Under the pieces are notes generated by a model. That model was not told the origin of the DNA, ran no database searches, and worked only from the letters and a program-made list of their open reading frames with translations. Position numbers and translations under genes: made by a program. 64,000 bases of DNA from Thermoplasmata archaeon. GTDB lineage: Archaea; Thermoplasmatota; Thermoplasmata; Thermoplasmatales; Thermoplasmataceae. Shown here piece by piece: positions 1 through 8,576 of this stretch. Where the stretch lies: contig JAJZZX010000003.1 in NCBI GenBank assembly GCA_021797355.1, positions 1 through 64,000 on the forward strand, written 5' to 3'. How positions within the stretch are numbered: position 1 is the first letter of the stretch; every line of letters begins with the position of its first letter.

Positions 1-167
1 GTACTGCTGTCAAGTTTGAAGAGGGTAAAATCCTCAAAATGCATGCATTGGGGTTCTGTCAGGGTGCGATTGACGGCAGTGGATACGCCGCAATAAGGGC
101 ATCGCACGGGTATGGAAGGATCCATTTCAGGATCGATCTTCTTCTGGACCTTTGTAATGCTCTTCAT
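1..167 (-). CDS. Small zinc-finger-like protein, N-terminal part (runs off left edge)
   Basis: Reading leftward from an ATG at 167 the frame is open to the window edge (55 codons). The product begins MKSITKVQKK and contains a CPYC pair near residues 24-27 and a CMH pair near residues 42-44, so a small zinc-binding fold is likely. It lies 34 bases after the stop of the preceding gene and is probably the next gene of the same leftward operon. The C-terminus is outside the window and I recognise no family. Confidence 0.45.
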   Translation of the reverse strand, partial: MKSITKVQKKIDPEMDPSIPVRCPYCGVSTAVNRTLTEPQCMHFEDFTLFKLDSS

Positions 168-201
168 AATTGCAAAGTCATAAAGAGGAAATTAAAGGTA
201 A

Positions 202-432
202 TCACCTGTCCAGTCTCTTTCTGAATGCAAGGATCTCCGCACACAGAAATGATAGCCGTCCACTTCCAGTCTTTACAGCAATTCCTGGATTCTCATAATC
301 ACGGCCGGACCTTATATTTTCAAGAAACGATTCAACATTAACCATGAGCTTATTCCACTCATTCTGAAATTCCCGCATTGATTCTGAAAGCCCTTTATCG
401 GCATTCTCATAGGCCTCACTCTGTCTGCTCAT
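202..432 (-). CDS. Hypothetical protein of the tRNA-linked element
   Basis: A 76-residue, charged, probably helical protein of unknown function. I place the start at 432 because that ATG overlaps the stop of the upstream gene (ATGA) with GTGG just before it; a longer frame begins at 462. The C-terminal part contains AVKTGS, a hexapeptide also seen near the end of the first gene of this operon (1534-1815), which may be chance or may mark a shared fold. There is no membrane segment. It is translationally coupled to its upstream neighbour. Confidence 0.5.
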   Translation of the reverse strand: MSRQSEAYENADKGLSESMREFQNEWNKLMVNVESFLENIRSGRDYENPGIAVKTGSGRLSFLCAEILAFRKRLDR

Positions 433-689
433 TCCACATGCCTTCCTGTTATCCTCTGCCATTTCCAGAAGTAGGATATTATCTGGTCCTCTGAGAACAG
501 CTTGAAGTGCCTCAGTTCAAATGGCAGCCTGCAACTATGCACAAACTCAAAGACCTGGTAACCGGATTCAGGGGCCTTTCCTCTGGTCTTAATGTAGAAC
601 TCACACAGTTTTGTGAATTTCTCAGTTCTCTTGGTAAGAGGTTTTGGAATGAAATCATCCAGTGTCGGCATTGCTCTATTGGAAATCAT
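429..689 (-). CDS. Hypothetical protein of the tRNA-linked element
   Basis: An 86-residue basic protein, rich in aromatic residues in its C-terminal half (EFVHSC, YFWKWQR). Family not recognised. It sits about 106 bases after the Cys-rich gene at 796-1284 and its stop overlaps the next start by ATGA. The size, composition and tight packing are what one expects of small genes on archaeal plasmids or proviruses. Start at the first ATG; no alternative is better supported. Confidence 0.5.
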   Translation of the reverse strand: MISNRAMPTLDDFIPKPLTKRTEKFTKLCEFYIKTRGKAPESGYQVFEFVHSCRLPFELRHFKLFSEDQIISYFWKWQRITGRHVE

Positions 690-795
690 GATATCCCATC
701 ACCTGTAGTTATGTCTCCCAGGAACTTTGATTTCTGAGAGCAACTACAAAATGGAGAAAAATTGAGCGACATTGCCATAATGCCATACGCTGAGG

Positions 796-1284
796 TCATG
801 ACTTTGCCCTCCTGGATTCCATCAGTCTGGCCCTGCCCATTTCCCTGATTCTGTTCTTTTCGTCATCACTGAGGCTATCCCATCTTCTCCTTGCGGCTTC
901 CATCCTGTTATATTCCGATCTAAAATATCCCTGGAAAGGCAATGCTTTCCTGAGATCTTCCGGCATGGATTCCCAGTATTTGTGTCTGGTAGATTTGGCC
1001 ATGCCGCATACTGGATCCCAGTCATTTTCAGATCTCCTGTCAATGAGGGGATCCAGAGGGCACTTTGGAACTGAGCAGGTGTTGAACCGGGAACAGTACA
1101 TCATGGATCTCAGTGCTGCATCCTCATCCATGTTATTGTTTGAGCGTGATTTTATGCCGTTTATCGTTGGTATCATTTTGGAAGGTAAGTTAGCTGAATG
1201 TTTTACCGTTGCAATTGAACCATCAAATGAAAAAAGGGAAAGATTTGAGGTATTGACTTCAGCTTGATTTGTTTTGTTTATCAC
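796..1284 (-). CDS. Cys-rich putative zinc-binding protein of the element
   Basis: A 162-residue protein. Four cysteines near residues 64, 70, 75 and 93 lie in the pattern CSRFNTCSVPKCPLDP followed by DPVCG, which should bind a metal. The C-terminal third (about 100-160) is very basic and helical (EAARRRWDSLSDDEKNRIRE) and could bind nucleic acid. I recall similar C-x5-C-x4-CPLDP clusters in other archaeal mobile-element proteins, but cannot name a family. The start is taken as the GTG that overlaps the TGA of the Hfq-like gene (GTGA); ATGs at about residues 37 and 52 are alternatives. Confidence 0.6.
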   Translation of the reverse strand: MINKTNQAEVNTSNLSLFSFDGSIATVKHSANLPSKMIPTINGIKSRSNNNMDEDAALRSMMYCSRFNTCSVPKCPLDPLIDRRSENDWDPVCGMAKSTRHKYWESMPEDLRKALPFQGYFRSEYNRMEAARRRWDSLSDDEKNRIREMGRARLMESRRAKS

Positions 1285-1547
1285 ATAACCACCACGGTGT
1301 CAATGGAATGCTTCATGACAAAGAGAATCTTCCGGTTGGGGAGTTCCAGTGCAATGTCGTACTGACCGTATCCCCTCAGCACCCCAGATTCAATGCGGCC
1401 TCCCCTAAGTGTTACCGTTACGGATCTTCCTATCTGCTGCCTCCCGAAGTTGTCTATTGTCGAGGATCCAGTTTCATATCTCCTGTTGTCTCTTACATTG
1501 TCTTTTGCCTGTGTCTGCTTACCGCTGTTCACTTTAATCATCCTCAT
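1281..1547 (-). CDS. Hfq-like Sm-fold RNA-binding protein
   Basis: An 88-residue protein with an Sm-like domain at about residues 40-87. The Sm1 part reads VTVTLRGGRIESGVLRGYGQ and the Sm2 part FVMKHSIDTV. The KH pair in Sm2 is the hallmark of Hfq (YKHA in bacteria), not of archaeal LSm/SmAP proteins, which usually have RG there. Residues 1-38 are polar and probably disordered, unlike the short N-terminal helix of bacterial Hfq. The start at 1547 lies inside the end of the upstream gene, so the genes are coupled. A role in RNA annealing or mRNA control within the element is an inference. Confidence 0.65.
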   Translation of the reverse strand: MRMIKVNSGKQTQAKDNVRDNRRYETGSSTIDNFGRQQIGRSVTVTLRGGRIESGVLRGYGQYDIALELPNRKILFVMKHSIDTVVVM

Positions 1548-1815
1548 TAAGTCCGTTGGAATAATGCAGCTGTACACTGCCGGTCTTCACGGCCATGATG
1601 AGTGAATCCAGGTTTCCTGGTGAGAAGTCATCCAGAAGCTTTGCAACCAGAATCTCCGAGAGATCATCAAGGAATTCATCCGGCATGTCTAGGCCAAAGA
1701 TTTCCCTGAGCTCCCATGAATCCTTTTGGATTTTGTTGATTCTCTCCAGGGAGGCTATAAGCAGTTCCCTGGCGTAGTCTGCTGTATATTCAGTGCTGAC
1801 GGTATTCATGGCCAT
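1534..1815 (-). CDS. Hypothetical protein, first gene of the element operon
   Basis: About 93 residues from the ATG at 1815 (another ATG follows at 1809); the frame stays open to 1977 but that extension reads poorly. The sequence is acidic and helical, with EIFGLDMPDEFLDDLSEIL in the middle and AVKTGS near the end. Family not recognised. Its end overlaps the start of the Hfq-like gene, so the two are expressed together. There is no membrane segment. The start is uncertain because no clear ribosome site precedes either ATG. Confidence 0.45.
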   Translation of the reverse strand: MAMNTVSTEYTADYARELLIASLERINKIQKDSWELREIFGLDMPDEFLDDLSEILVAKLLDDFSPGNLDSLIMAVKTGSVQLHYSNGLNEDD

Positions 1816-1998
1816 CAGACAAGGCCAGAAAAACAACCCATAGACCATCCCAAGATATCGACGATCCTGGATTACTTCGCAATCTACAAAATTAGAGATA
1901 ACAGTTCGTTGGATGATAGGGTTTCCCACGTTTACGACTCGTTCATACACCCTAATCTTATGATAGAAATGAAGCAATTGATTGAGTTAGTTAAATAA
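1816..1998 (+). pseudogene. Possible 3' remnant of a gene
   Basis: A rightward frame ending in TAA at 1996-1998 reads like protein for its last ~50 codons (ILDYFAIYKIRDN, SFIHPNLMIEMKQ) but has no convincing start, and its 5' part overlaps the element operon in antisense. It may be the truncated end of a gene broken when the element inserted beside the tRNA gene. No family recognised. Coding by chance is possible. Confidence 0.25.
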
Positions 1999-2126
1999 AT
2001 TCAGGTCGACAAAGATCGCTAATTATTTCTATTCTCCCATTAATATATTCCAGAATTTCCCTCCTGAGTATTTAAAGGAAAAATAAGAAATGCAATACGG
2101 AAATATGACCTATACCATATAGAGAA

Positions 2127-2201
2127 CGGGCCCGGTGGGATTCGAACCCACGATCACCGACTTAGAAGGACGGTGCCTTATCCAGACTAGGCCACGGGCC
2201 C
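2127..2201 (-). tRNA. tRNA-Arg (anticodon UCU)
   Basis: A 75-base cloverleaf on the minus strand: acceptor GGGCCCG pairing with CGGGCCC, D-stem GCCT/AGGC, anticodon loop CTTCTAA giving UCU, T-arm GTGGG-TTCGAAT-CCCAC and discriminator G. CCA is not encoded and there is no intron. One U-U mismatch sits in the anticodon stem. Its 3' end faces the operon of small orphan genes at 1-1815, the usual orientation for an integrated archaeal element. Confidence 0.95.
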
Positions 2202-2284
2202 GCTTCCCTCAATGCAGGGTTGAATTTGAAAGTTTCCTTCCGCACTCCAGGTAACATTTATTTTCAACATGCTATTGCTAAAGA

Positions 2285-2539
2285 GTGCCCAAAAAGGTCC
2301 CCAATTATCCATTCAGGGTAAAGATAAGCCTAGAAAAGGGGAGTTTCATGACTCACATTCTTGCCATTAAGCCAGACATTGAAACAAGCGTCGGTAGATC
2401 CAGGACTTGGATTGAAGAGGATGAGAGCAGTTTCTATGTTTATATAGGTTCACCAGATACAGTTGCACTCAGGGCCGCTATTGGTTCTATCACCAGGTGG
2501 TTCAAGGTAGTAAATGATGTGCTGGAGGTATTAGGATAA
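2285..2539 (+). CDS. pcc1: KEOPS complex subunit Pcc1
   Basis: An 84-residue protein matching Pcc1, the dimerisation subunit of KEOPS, which makes the t6A modification of ANN-reading tRNAs with Kae1, Bud32 and Cgi121. The segment from ILAIKPDIETSVGRSR to DTVALRAAIGSITRWFKV is the typical Pcc1 core, including the conserved RAAxxSxxRW helix. The start is GTG at 2285, about 28 bases after a TATA-like TTTATTTT, so the mRNA may be leaderless. Its TAA overlaps the ATG of prefoldin beta by one base, forming an operon with pfdB and mptA. Confidence 0.85.
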   Translation: MPKKVPNYPFRVKISLEKGSFMTHILAIKPDIETSVGRSRTWIEEDESSFYVYIGSPDTVALRAAIGSITRWFKVVNDVLEVLG

Positions 2540-2913
2540 TGGAACCCAATCTTAGTCAATACATTCAAAATCAGCTTAAGCAGGCTCAGCAGATTGAAGC
2601 TCAGATTGAGCAGATTGCAACCCAGAAATATCAGCTGGACTTGAGGATCAAAGAATTAGACAAGACACTCAAAGAACTTGCAAATATTGGCCAGGAAACG
2701 CCTGTCTACAAGAGCGTAGGGAATATACTCTACAGGGTTGAGGACAGAAAGAAGCTGATCGACGACCTTTCTGAGCAGAAGGAACTGAGCGAAATAAGGA
2801 TAAAGACCCTGGAGAAACAGCAGAAGACCCTCGAAGACAAATATCGTGAGCTTGAATCTCTAATACAGCAGAAGTACCAGGAAGAGACGAAGAGAAGAGG
2901 ATCTTCACAGTGA
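2539..2913 (+). CDS. pfdB: Prefoldin beta subunit
   Basis: A 124-residue protein made of two long coiled-coil stretches (about 5-50 and 70-120) joined by a short beta region containing PVYKSVGNILYRVED, the conserved prefoldin-beta hairpin. In archaea it forms an alpha2-beta4 jellyfish-shaped hexamer that delivers unfolded proteins to the thermosome. The length is typical. The gene overlaps pcc1 (TAATG) and its end overlaps mptA, so all three are probably co-transcribed; pcc1-pfdB adjacency is common in archaea. Confidence 0.9.
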   Translation: MEPNLSQYIQNQLKQAQQIEAQIEQIATQKYQLDLRIKELDKTLKELANIGQETPVYKSVGNILYRVEDRKKLIDDLSEQKELSEIRIKTLEKQQKTLEDKYRELESLIQQKYQEETKRRGSSQ

Positions 2914-3812
2914 TAGACCTAGTTGATGTGCAGGCAGGAAAACCAAAAATCCAAGTTCCGCTCACTTCGGTGGGCTTGAAGGGGATTACTTACCCGGTTC
3001 GGGTCAGACGCGATGGCAAGGAAATAGATTTGCTTACAAGAATAGATATTTTTGTGGATCTTCCGGCGAACAGGAAAGGGGCAGATTTTTCACGGAAGAT
3101 CGAAGCGATCAACGAGATAATACTGGGCAATAGCGTTGTTCCGGGTGTGGAGGAACTTAGCGGCAAAATTGCAGAGAAAGTGCTGGAAAAGCTTCCCTAT
3201 TCTACGTCGTGCAGGGTGAAAATCTCGGCGGATTATCTCAGAGAAAAACAATCTGATGAAAAAAAGCGACAGATAGTCATACCATACGGTCTGGAGGGTG
3301 AAAGCGTTGTCAGCAGATCTGGAACTCATTACAAGATGGTAGGAGTTAACGTGACAGGAATGAACGCTTGTCCGTGCGCCATGGAAACGACGAGGGCACT
3401 GATTTCCAGGGATTTTCCTGGAAACGATGAATTCCTGTCGAAGATCCCTTCCATAACGCACAATCAGCGCAATCATGTCAGGATTATGATTGAAGTCCCT
3501 CCAGGCAGGGATGTTGAAGCGGACGATCTAATTGAAGCATCGGAAAAGGTCCTGGGAGGCTCACTTCACTCTCTCCTCAAAAGGCTTGACGAAGGCGAGC
3601 TCGTTTACCAGGCTCACCTACACCCCAAATTTGTTGAGGACATTGTGCGTGAAATTTCACAGGAGATTCTGACCAGATACGTTGATTTTCCCGATGAAAC
3701 CAGAATCATTATATCTTCGGAAAGCGAGGAAAGCATTCACCCGCACAACGCTTTCGCAGAAATTGATTCAACACTGGGAAAGATCAGGTCAGGAACCGTC
3801 AAAGCTGATTAG
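2910..3812 (+). CDS. mptA: GTP cyclohydrolase MptA (type IB)
   Basis: A 300-residue FolE2/MptA-family enzyme that opens GTP to 7,8-dihydroneopterin 2',3'-cyclic phosphate, the first step of methanopterin-type pterin synthesis. The metal-site CPC motif (C154, C156) lies in GMNACPCAMETT, and THNQR follows near residue 183. The length matches archaeal MptA. The start is GTG at 2910, overlapping the end of pfdB. The archaeal aldolase MptD of the same pathway is encoded at 17.6 kb. The 3' end overlaps the convergent MBL gene by 24 bases. Confidence 0.9.
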   Translation: MIDLVDVQAGKPKIQVPLTSVGLKGITYPVRVRRDGKEIDLLTRIDIFVDLPANRKGADFSRKIEAINEIILGNSVVPGVEELSGKIAEKVLEKLPYSTSCRVKISADYLREKQSDEKKRQIVIPYGLEGESVVSRSGTHYKMVGVNVTGMNACPCAMETTRALISRDFPGNDEFLSKIPSITHNQRNHVRIMIEVPPGRDVEADDLIEASEKVLGGSLHSLLKRLDEGELVYQAHLHPKFVEDIVREISQEILTRYVDFPDETRIIISSESEESIHPHNAFAEIDSTLGKIRSGTVKAD

Positions 3813-4406
3813 TTCCCCATGGCCCGGCAGGATTACAGACGGCTTCATTGTCAATATCTTATCCTTTGAGATGAGGGCTTCCCTGTAGTCAAGGGTAAAT
3901 GGTCTATTCACCGTGATTTCAGATCCTTTTTTGATAATGGCATCGCCCACGAAGATGGCACGGTTCCCCTCAATAAAATATGAAGTGCTGCCTGGTGTAT
4001 GCCCATGCGTGGCCACTGCAATGATTCCCGGGACAGACAGTGATGAAACGGGTCTGGCATCTTTTACGGGCTCAATCCTGGCCATACTGGCCACAAGCCT
4101 GGATAAAATGGACTTGGCCGGTGTTATTCTGGCATTTCCGGTAACTACTGAAATTTCCTCATCCGGGACATATATTTCCGGGGAGAATGTTTTGGAGACA
4201 AGGGAGAGCCCACCCACATGATCAGGATGATAGTGTGTAATCAGCACTACATCAGGTTTCTTTCCATTTTTATGGAAATATTCTATTATCTTTTTTGCGG
4301 ATGACTTCATGCCGGTATCAATAAGGAATATTCTGCCATCAAGCTCAAGGGAATAGCAGTGGGCGGTTGTACCGGGAATCTGCCATATTCCCTGCGGCAG
4401 CTTCAT
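3789..4406 (-). CDS. Metallo-beta-lactamase-fold hydrolase
   Basis: A 205-residue MBL-fold hydrolase. The metal motif THYHPDHVGG spans residues 57-66 (H58, H60, D62, H63), and further ligands are likely in ATHGHTPGS, VGDAI and LPGHGE. It resembles glyoxalase II-like small MBL proteins of unknown substrate. It is the last gene of the riboflavin operon: its ATG overlaps the ribH stop (ATGA). Whether it works on a flavin intermediate, for example as a phosphatase, is open. Confidence 0.75.
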   Translation of the reverse strand: MKLPQGIWQIPGTTAHCYSLELDGRIFLIDTGMKSSAKKIIEYFHKNGKKPDVVLITHYHPDHVGGLSLVSKTFSPEIYVPDEEISVVTGNARITPAKSILSRLVASMARIEPVKDARPVSSLSVPGIIAVATHGHTPGSTSYFIEGNRAIFVGDAIIKKGSEITVNRPFTLDYREALISKDKILTMKPSVILPGHGELISFDGS

Positions 4407-4810
4407 AGTTCCGATATCCTCCTTAGCATTTTAGCCACGCTTTCAACAGCGTCCTTGGCCATCTCTATCCTCGCCTGTGCCTGCAACCTGGTCTGATTGG
4501 GGCCAGATATGCCGAGTGCAACCGGCTTGGAATATTCTACCGAAAGATCTTCGATCTTCCTGGCAGCGTTCTGCATTATCACCTGATCATGATCAGTTTC
4601 CCCTTTGATTACAGCACCAAGGGTCACGACACCGTCCACATCGCTTCTTTCAAGCAGCTTTCTGACTCCAAGGGGAATATCAAAGGTTCCAGGAACCTTG
4701 AGGACATGGGAAACATCCAGGTTCATGAAACCAGCGTGTTCTTGTGCTCTCTGCAACATCATCATGGTGATGTCATAATTATATTCAGATACAACAATTC
4801 CAATCTTCAT
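4403..4810 (-). CDS. ribH: 6,7-dimethyl-8-ribityllumazine synthase
   Basis: A 135-residue lumazine synthase. It condenses 5-amino-6-ribitylaminouracil with dihydroxybutanone phosphate and usually forms 60-mer or pentameric shells. Typical segments are IGIVVSEYN at the N-terminus, VPGTFDIPLGVRKLL, GAVIKGETDHDQVI (H near the active site) and PVALGISGPNQTR. The length is normal for archaea. It lies 14 bases after ribC and overlaps the MBL gene, within the ribB-ribL-ribC-ribH operon. Confidence 0.92.
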   Translation of the reverse strand: MKIGIVVSEYNYDITMMMLQRAQEHAGFMNLDVSHVLKVPGTFDIPLGVRKLLERSDVDGVVTLGAVIKGETDHDQVIMQNAARKIEDLSVEYSKPVALGISGPNQTRLQAQARIEMAKDAVESVAKMLRRISEL

Positions 4811-4824
4811 TCAAATCACCTACT

Positions 4825-5744
<920 letters not shown>

Positions 5745-6447
5745 CAATCCACTCGTCAATGATGTTTTTTCCTTCTATAAATGTTAGTTTATAGTCCTCT
5801 GCAAATTTGGCTGCACTTTCATGTGATAGTGAATAACCGTTATCATCCAGCATTTCAACTATGGTTGCTGAAGGTATTAGACCCGCCTTCTCCACCAGAT
5901 ATGTGCTTAATTCTGTATGGCCTCTCCTTACCCTGAAGTAGCCATCCCTGGCTATGAGAAGTATTACATGCCCTGGTATCCTGAACTCCCTGGCAAAAAT
6001 TTCAGTTGCTGAAGTGCCATAGGTGGGGAGTTCCTTAAGGTAGGATGCGAATGCCCTGATTGTAAGAGATCGGTCCCTGTCAGGAATTCCTGTGAATGTA
6101 CTTCTATGGTTAATGGTAACTGAAAACGAACTGCTAACATCGTATTTCAGATCCGAAGCGTCTGTAACTTTTTGGCCTAGTCCAAGATGTTTGCTGTATA
6201 AATCCTCAAGAAATGGAAGACCGATGACTCCAGCATCCTTCTCTCTCATTGTGGTGCATATCAGGCCTCCGCCTGTTTTCCTCATGAACCTAATACTTTC
6301 CATTGATGCAAATTGAGAAGCAAAAACAATATCAGTTTCCCCCTCGCGGTCGCTGGAATCGAATATGAGAACAGGTCTTCCGGCTCTCAGTTCTTCAATT
6401 GCCTCCCTTAACATCGGTTCATATTATTCCCTAACTAATAAAAGTGA

Positions 6448-6508
6448 TGGTAATAACCTGAATTTTGGTAATAATATTTGCAGAAAATAAATACTACCAA
6501 TGGTAATT
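6448..6508. promoter_or_regulatory. TGGTAAT repeats, candidate RbkR operators
   Basis: TGGTAATAA occurs at 6448-6456 and again at 6466-6474 (18 bases apart, same helical face), and TGGTAAT at 6501-6507. The last one forms a perfect TACCA-A-TGGTA palindrome at 6495-6505. They occupy the divergent promoter region between ribB and the acetyltransferase gene. The riboflavin kinase at 24.4 kb has an N-terminal winged helix like archaeal RbkR, so control of the rib operon by it is likely but inferred. Confidence 0.45.
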
Positions 6509-6515
6509 CAGTCTA

Positions 6516-6974
6516 GTGGAAGTCAGAGCCTACAGATCTGCTGATCTTGACTCAATAGTGGAGCTGGAATCGCGAGCATTTCCAGTCGGTCCTTATAGCA
6601 GAAGGATGTTATCGTCTATATTCAGAAATCCACTTTCATTTACATTCGTTGCGGAAGAAGATGGAAGAATCATAGGATATGCCTCGGTGCTTCCTCTAGA
6701 TGCAGAGAGTGCGGATGTGGAAAGCATAGCTGTTGATCCAGATTACCAGGGAAGGGGCATTGGCGGAATTCTTCTTGAAGCGATTGAGAGGGAAATGATC
6801 CGGCGAAGATACAAAAGATCAGTCCTGGAAGTCAGGGACAAAAATGAAGCCGCAATAGCTTTCTACAGAAGGCACGGATACGATATTGTTTCTCACATGC
6901 CCAGATATTATCATGAATTGTTCGGCGGCTCACGTGGCGCCTACAGAATGACAAAATTACTGTCCCAACCCTAA
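6516..6974 (+). CDS. GNAT-family N-acetyltransferase (RimI-like)
   Basis: A 152-residue GNAT acetyltransferase. The acetyl-CoA loop is in VESIAVDPDYQGRGIGGILL (Q/R-x-x-G-x-G at about residues 79-84), and NEAAIAFYRRHGY is the standard C-terminal GNAT motif. It is similar to RimI/Ard1, so N-terminal protein acetylation is plausible, but the substrate is not visible. The start is GTG at 6516, with a candidate operator only 10 bases upstream. Convergent with the HD-domain gene, overlapping by 18 bases. Confidence 0.8.
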   Translation: MEVRAYRSADLDSIVELESRAFPVGPYSRRMLSSIFRNPLSFTFVAEEDGRIIGYASVLPLDAESADVESIAVDPDYQGRGIGGILLEAIEREMIRRRYKRSVLEVRDKNEAAIAFYRRHGYDIVSHMPRYYHELFGGSRGAYRMTKLLSQP

Positions 6975-8117
6975 TGCTGCTGAGACAGCATCAAACTTAT
7001 CTCTGCTTGCTGAGACAATAATAGATTTATTTTCAAGGGCCTCCTTGAGAGTCCTGATAAGTGGCGACACTTCTGTTATATCAACTGGCTTTCCACCCCT
7101 GAGAACGCTCATATCTGATTTCACTCTCCCTGGTCCCGAAAATTCGAGCGGAGGTATTACATCCACTATGTACTGCCAGTCTTCAAGGTTCTTCAATCCT
7201 GAAAGGATATCGTTGATCTCCTTCATTTTATCCTTTGAATATTCCACCTTCAGCACGGGCTTGTGAAGGTTTCTTGTCAGAATTGACCGTGAAATGGGGT
7301 GCTCATCCCTTGACAGATAGCTGTAGAATTCATTGTCGGTCATTGCAAAAGGATTCCGAAAACATTCTCTGTTCATCCAGATTGCCTTGGATGCCATTAT
7401 CTGCGCTATTCTGGAGGTCTTGTGAAAGTATACAGAACCATACATCAGTATTCTTGCTATTAGGATGGATTCCATGGTACCTAGCCCTTTCTCCTCTATG
7501 AACACATCATCGCCAGAAAGCATGGCAACATTCAGAATCCTCCTGTGATCCACGTTACCTATGGAAACGCCAGTGTAGAGAGAATCCCTGCGGAGGTAGT
7601 CCAGTTCATCAACATCAACAGGGCCGCTGATAAGCCTGGAAATTATCCGGTTCTTTCTGCTTTTGAATAGAAGCACGTCTGCCACATCAGACGGCTTGAT
7701 TCCAGCATCTTCTATGACAGACGGAATTGCACTCTCTTGGAATGGCTTCTCTCCAAGTATTATCCTGACGCCTGCATTGAGGTGATCCAGGCCAGTAATC
7801 TTTTGGAATGTCTCTTCGGCGCCATGGCTCAGGGGAGGATGGCCAATATCATGCAGCAGGGCGGCCACGGCGAGCAGCATTTCATCCTCTACATGAAGGC
7901 TTTCTGCGAACATAATAGCCAGATGCATTGTTCCTAGTGAGTGCTCAAATCTTGTATGGTTTGCCCCTGGAAAAACAAGATGGCACATACCAAGCTGCCT
8001 GACATAACGCAGCCTCTGGAACTCTGGTGTGTCTATGATCTTTTGAAGTGGTGCCGATATCTTCACAGGGCCATTTATCGGGTCCTGCACTATTTTGAAT
8101 TCCCCACGTATTGACAT
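6957..8117 (-). CDS. HD-domain phosphohydrolase (SAMHD1/dGTPase-like)
   Basis: A 386-residue HD-superfamily hydrolase. The metal ligands are visible as TRFEHSLGTMHLA (first His), ALLHDIGHPPLSHG (the HD pair plus the HxxxH-type follow-on) and VDELDYLRRD (last Asp). This arrangement is that of the SAMHD1/YpgQ-like dNTP triphosphohydrolases found across archaea and bacteria. Nucleotide-pool control is the likely job, but the substrate is not shown. Transcribed alone, from the AT-rich region at 8118-8160. Confidence 0.8.
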   Translation of the reverse strand: MSIRGEFKIVQDPINGPVKISAPLQKIIDTPEFQRLRYVRQLGMCHLVFPGANHTRFEHSLGTMHLAIMFAESLHVEDEMLLAVAALLHDIGHPPLSHGAEETFQKITGLDHLNAGVRIILGEKPFQESAIPSVIEDAGIKPSDVADVLLFKSRKNRIISRLISGPVDVDELDYLRRDSLYTGVSIGNVDHRRILNVAMLSGDDVFIEEKGLGTMESILIARILMYGSVYFHKTSRIAQIMASKAIWMNRECFRNPFAMTDNEFYSYLSRDEHPISRSILTRNLHKPVLKVEYSKDKMKEINDILSGLKNLEDWQYIVDVIPPLEFSGPGRVKSDMSVLRGGKPVDITEVSPLIRTLKEALENKSIIVSASRDKFDAVSAALGLGQ

Positions 8118-8250
8118 TATTATCCTTTATTTGCATAAGTATATCAGGCTATATTTAAAAATGGCAGGTAGAATTACACTTGCACTTCATGTCATAGTTT
8201 CCGACAAACTCTCCGTCCTAAAATAGGGAGTTTCCCACTTTCACTTCCCC

Positions 8251-8560
8251 CTATTCATGCCTCACTCTCTCCACTATGTTGCGAACACCAAACGCTGAGT
8301 TTCAATGCCACTCCAGTCCTGAGCATTTACTGTTTAGTCCATTCCATCCATCGAACTGGGAAAAAGATTCATTTCCTACCTTGTGATGAAGCCCATTCAG
8401 ATCAATCACCTTCTGAAGTTATTCATGCACTGCTTCACAAAAGAGCAGTTTCGGGCTTGGAACAACACACCATACCATGATATACGGTCTTAACACCTCA
8501 TCCACACTGCCAAATTCAGTGGCTCTCATTCTTAAAAGGACCTTAAACTTGTACCACAAC
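8251..8560 (-). pseudogene. Decayed IS6/IS240-like transposase fragment
   Basis: A leftward frame with two in-frame stops (TAA at 8419-8421, TGA at 8302-8304) and a TAG at 8251. It reads SVDEVLRPYIMVWCVV (like the first DDE aspartate strand), then CSGLEWH-stop-NSAFGVRNIVER, close to the GLxxxxxxFGxRNxVER region around the last acidic residue of archaeal IS6-type transposases. The second Asp and the N-terminal part are not evident. It fills most of the 459-base gap between the HD gene and the membrane protein gene. A chance resemblance is possible. Confidence 0.4.
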
Positions 8561-8576
8561 CATATTTAGCAACCAG

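Noticed and set aside
8196-8226. AAACTC...GAGTTT hairpin as the right end of an IS200/IS605 element
   Set aside because: The stem is imperfect, no TnpA or TnpB remains were found, and the adjacent reading frame fits an IS6-type transposase better.
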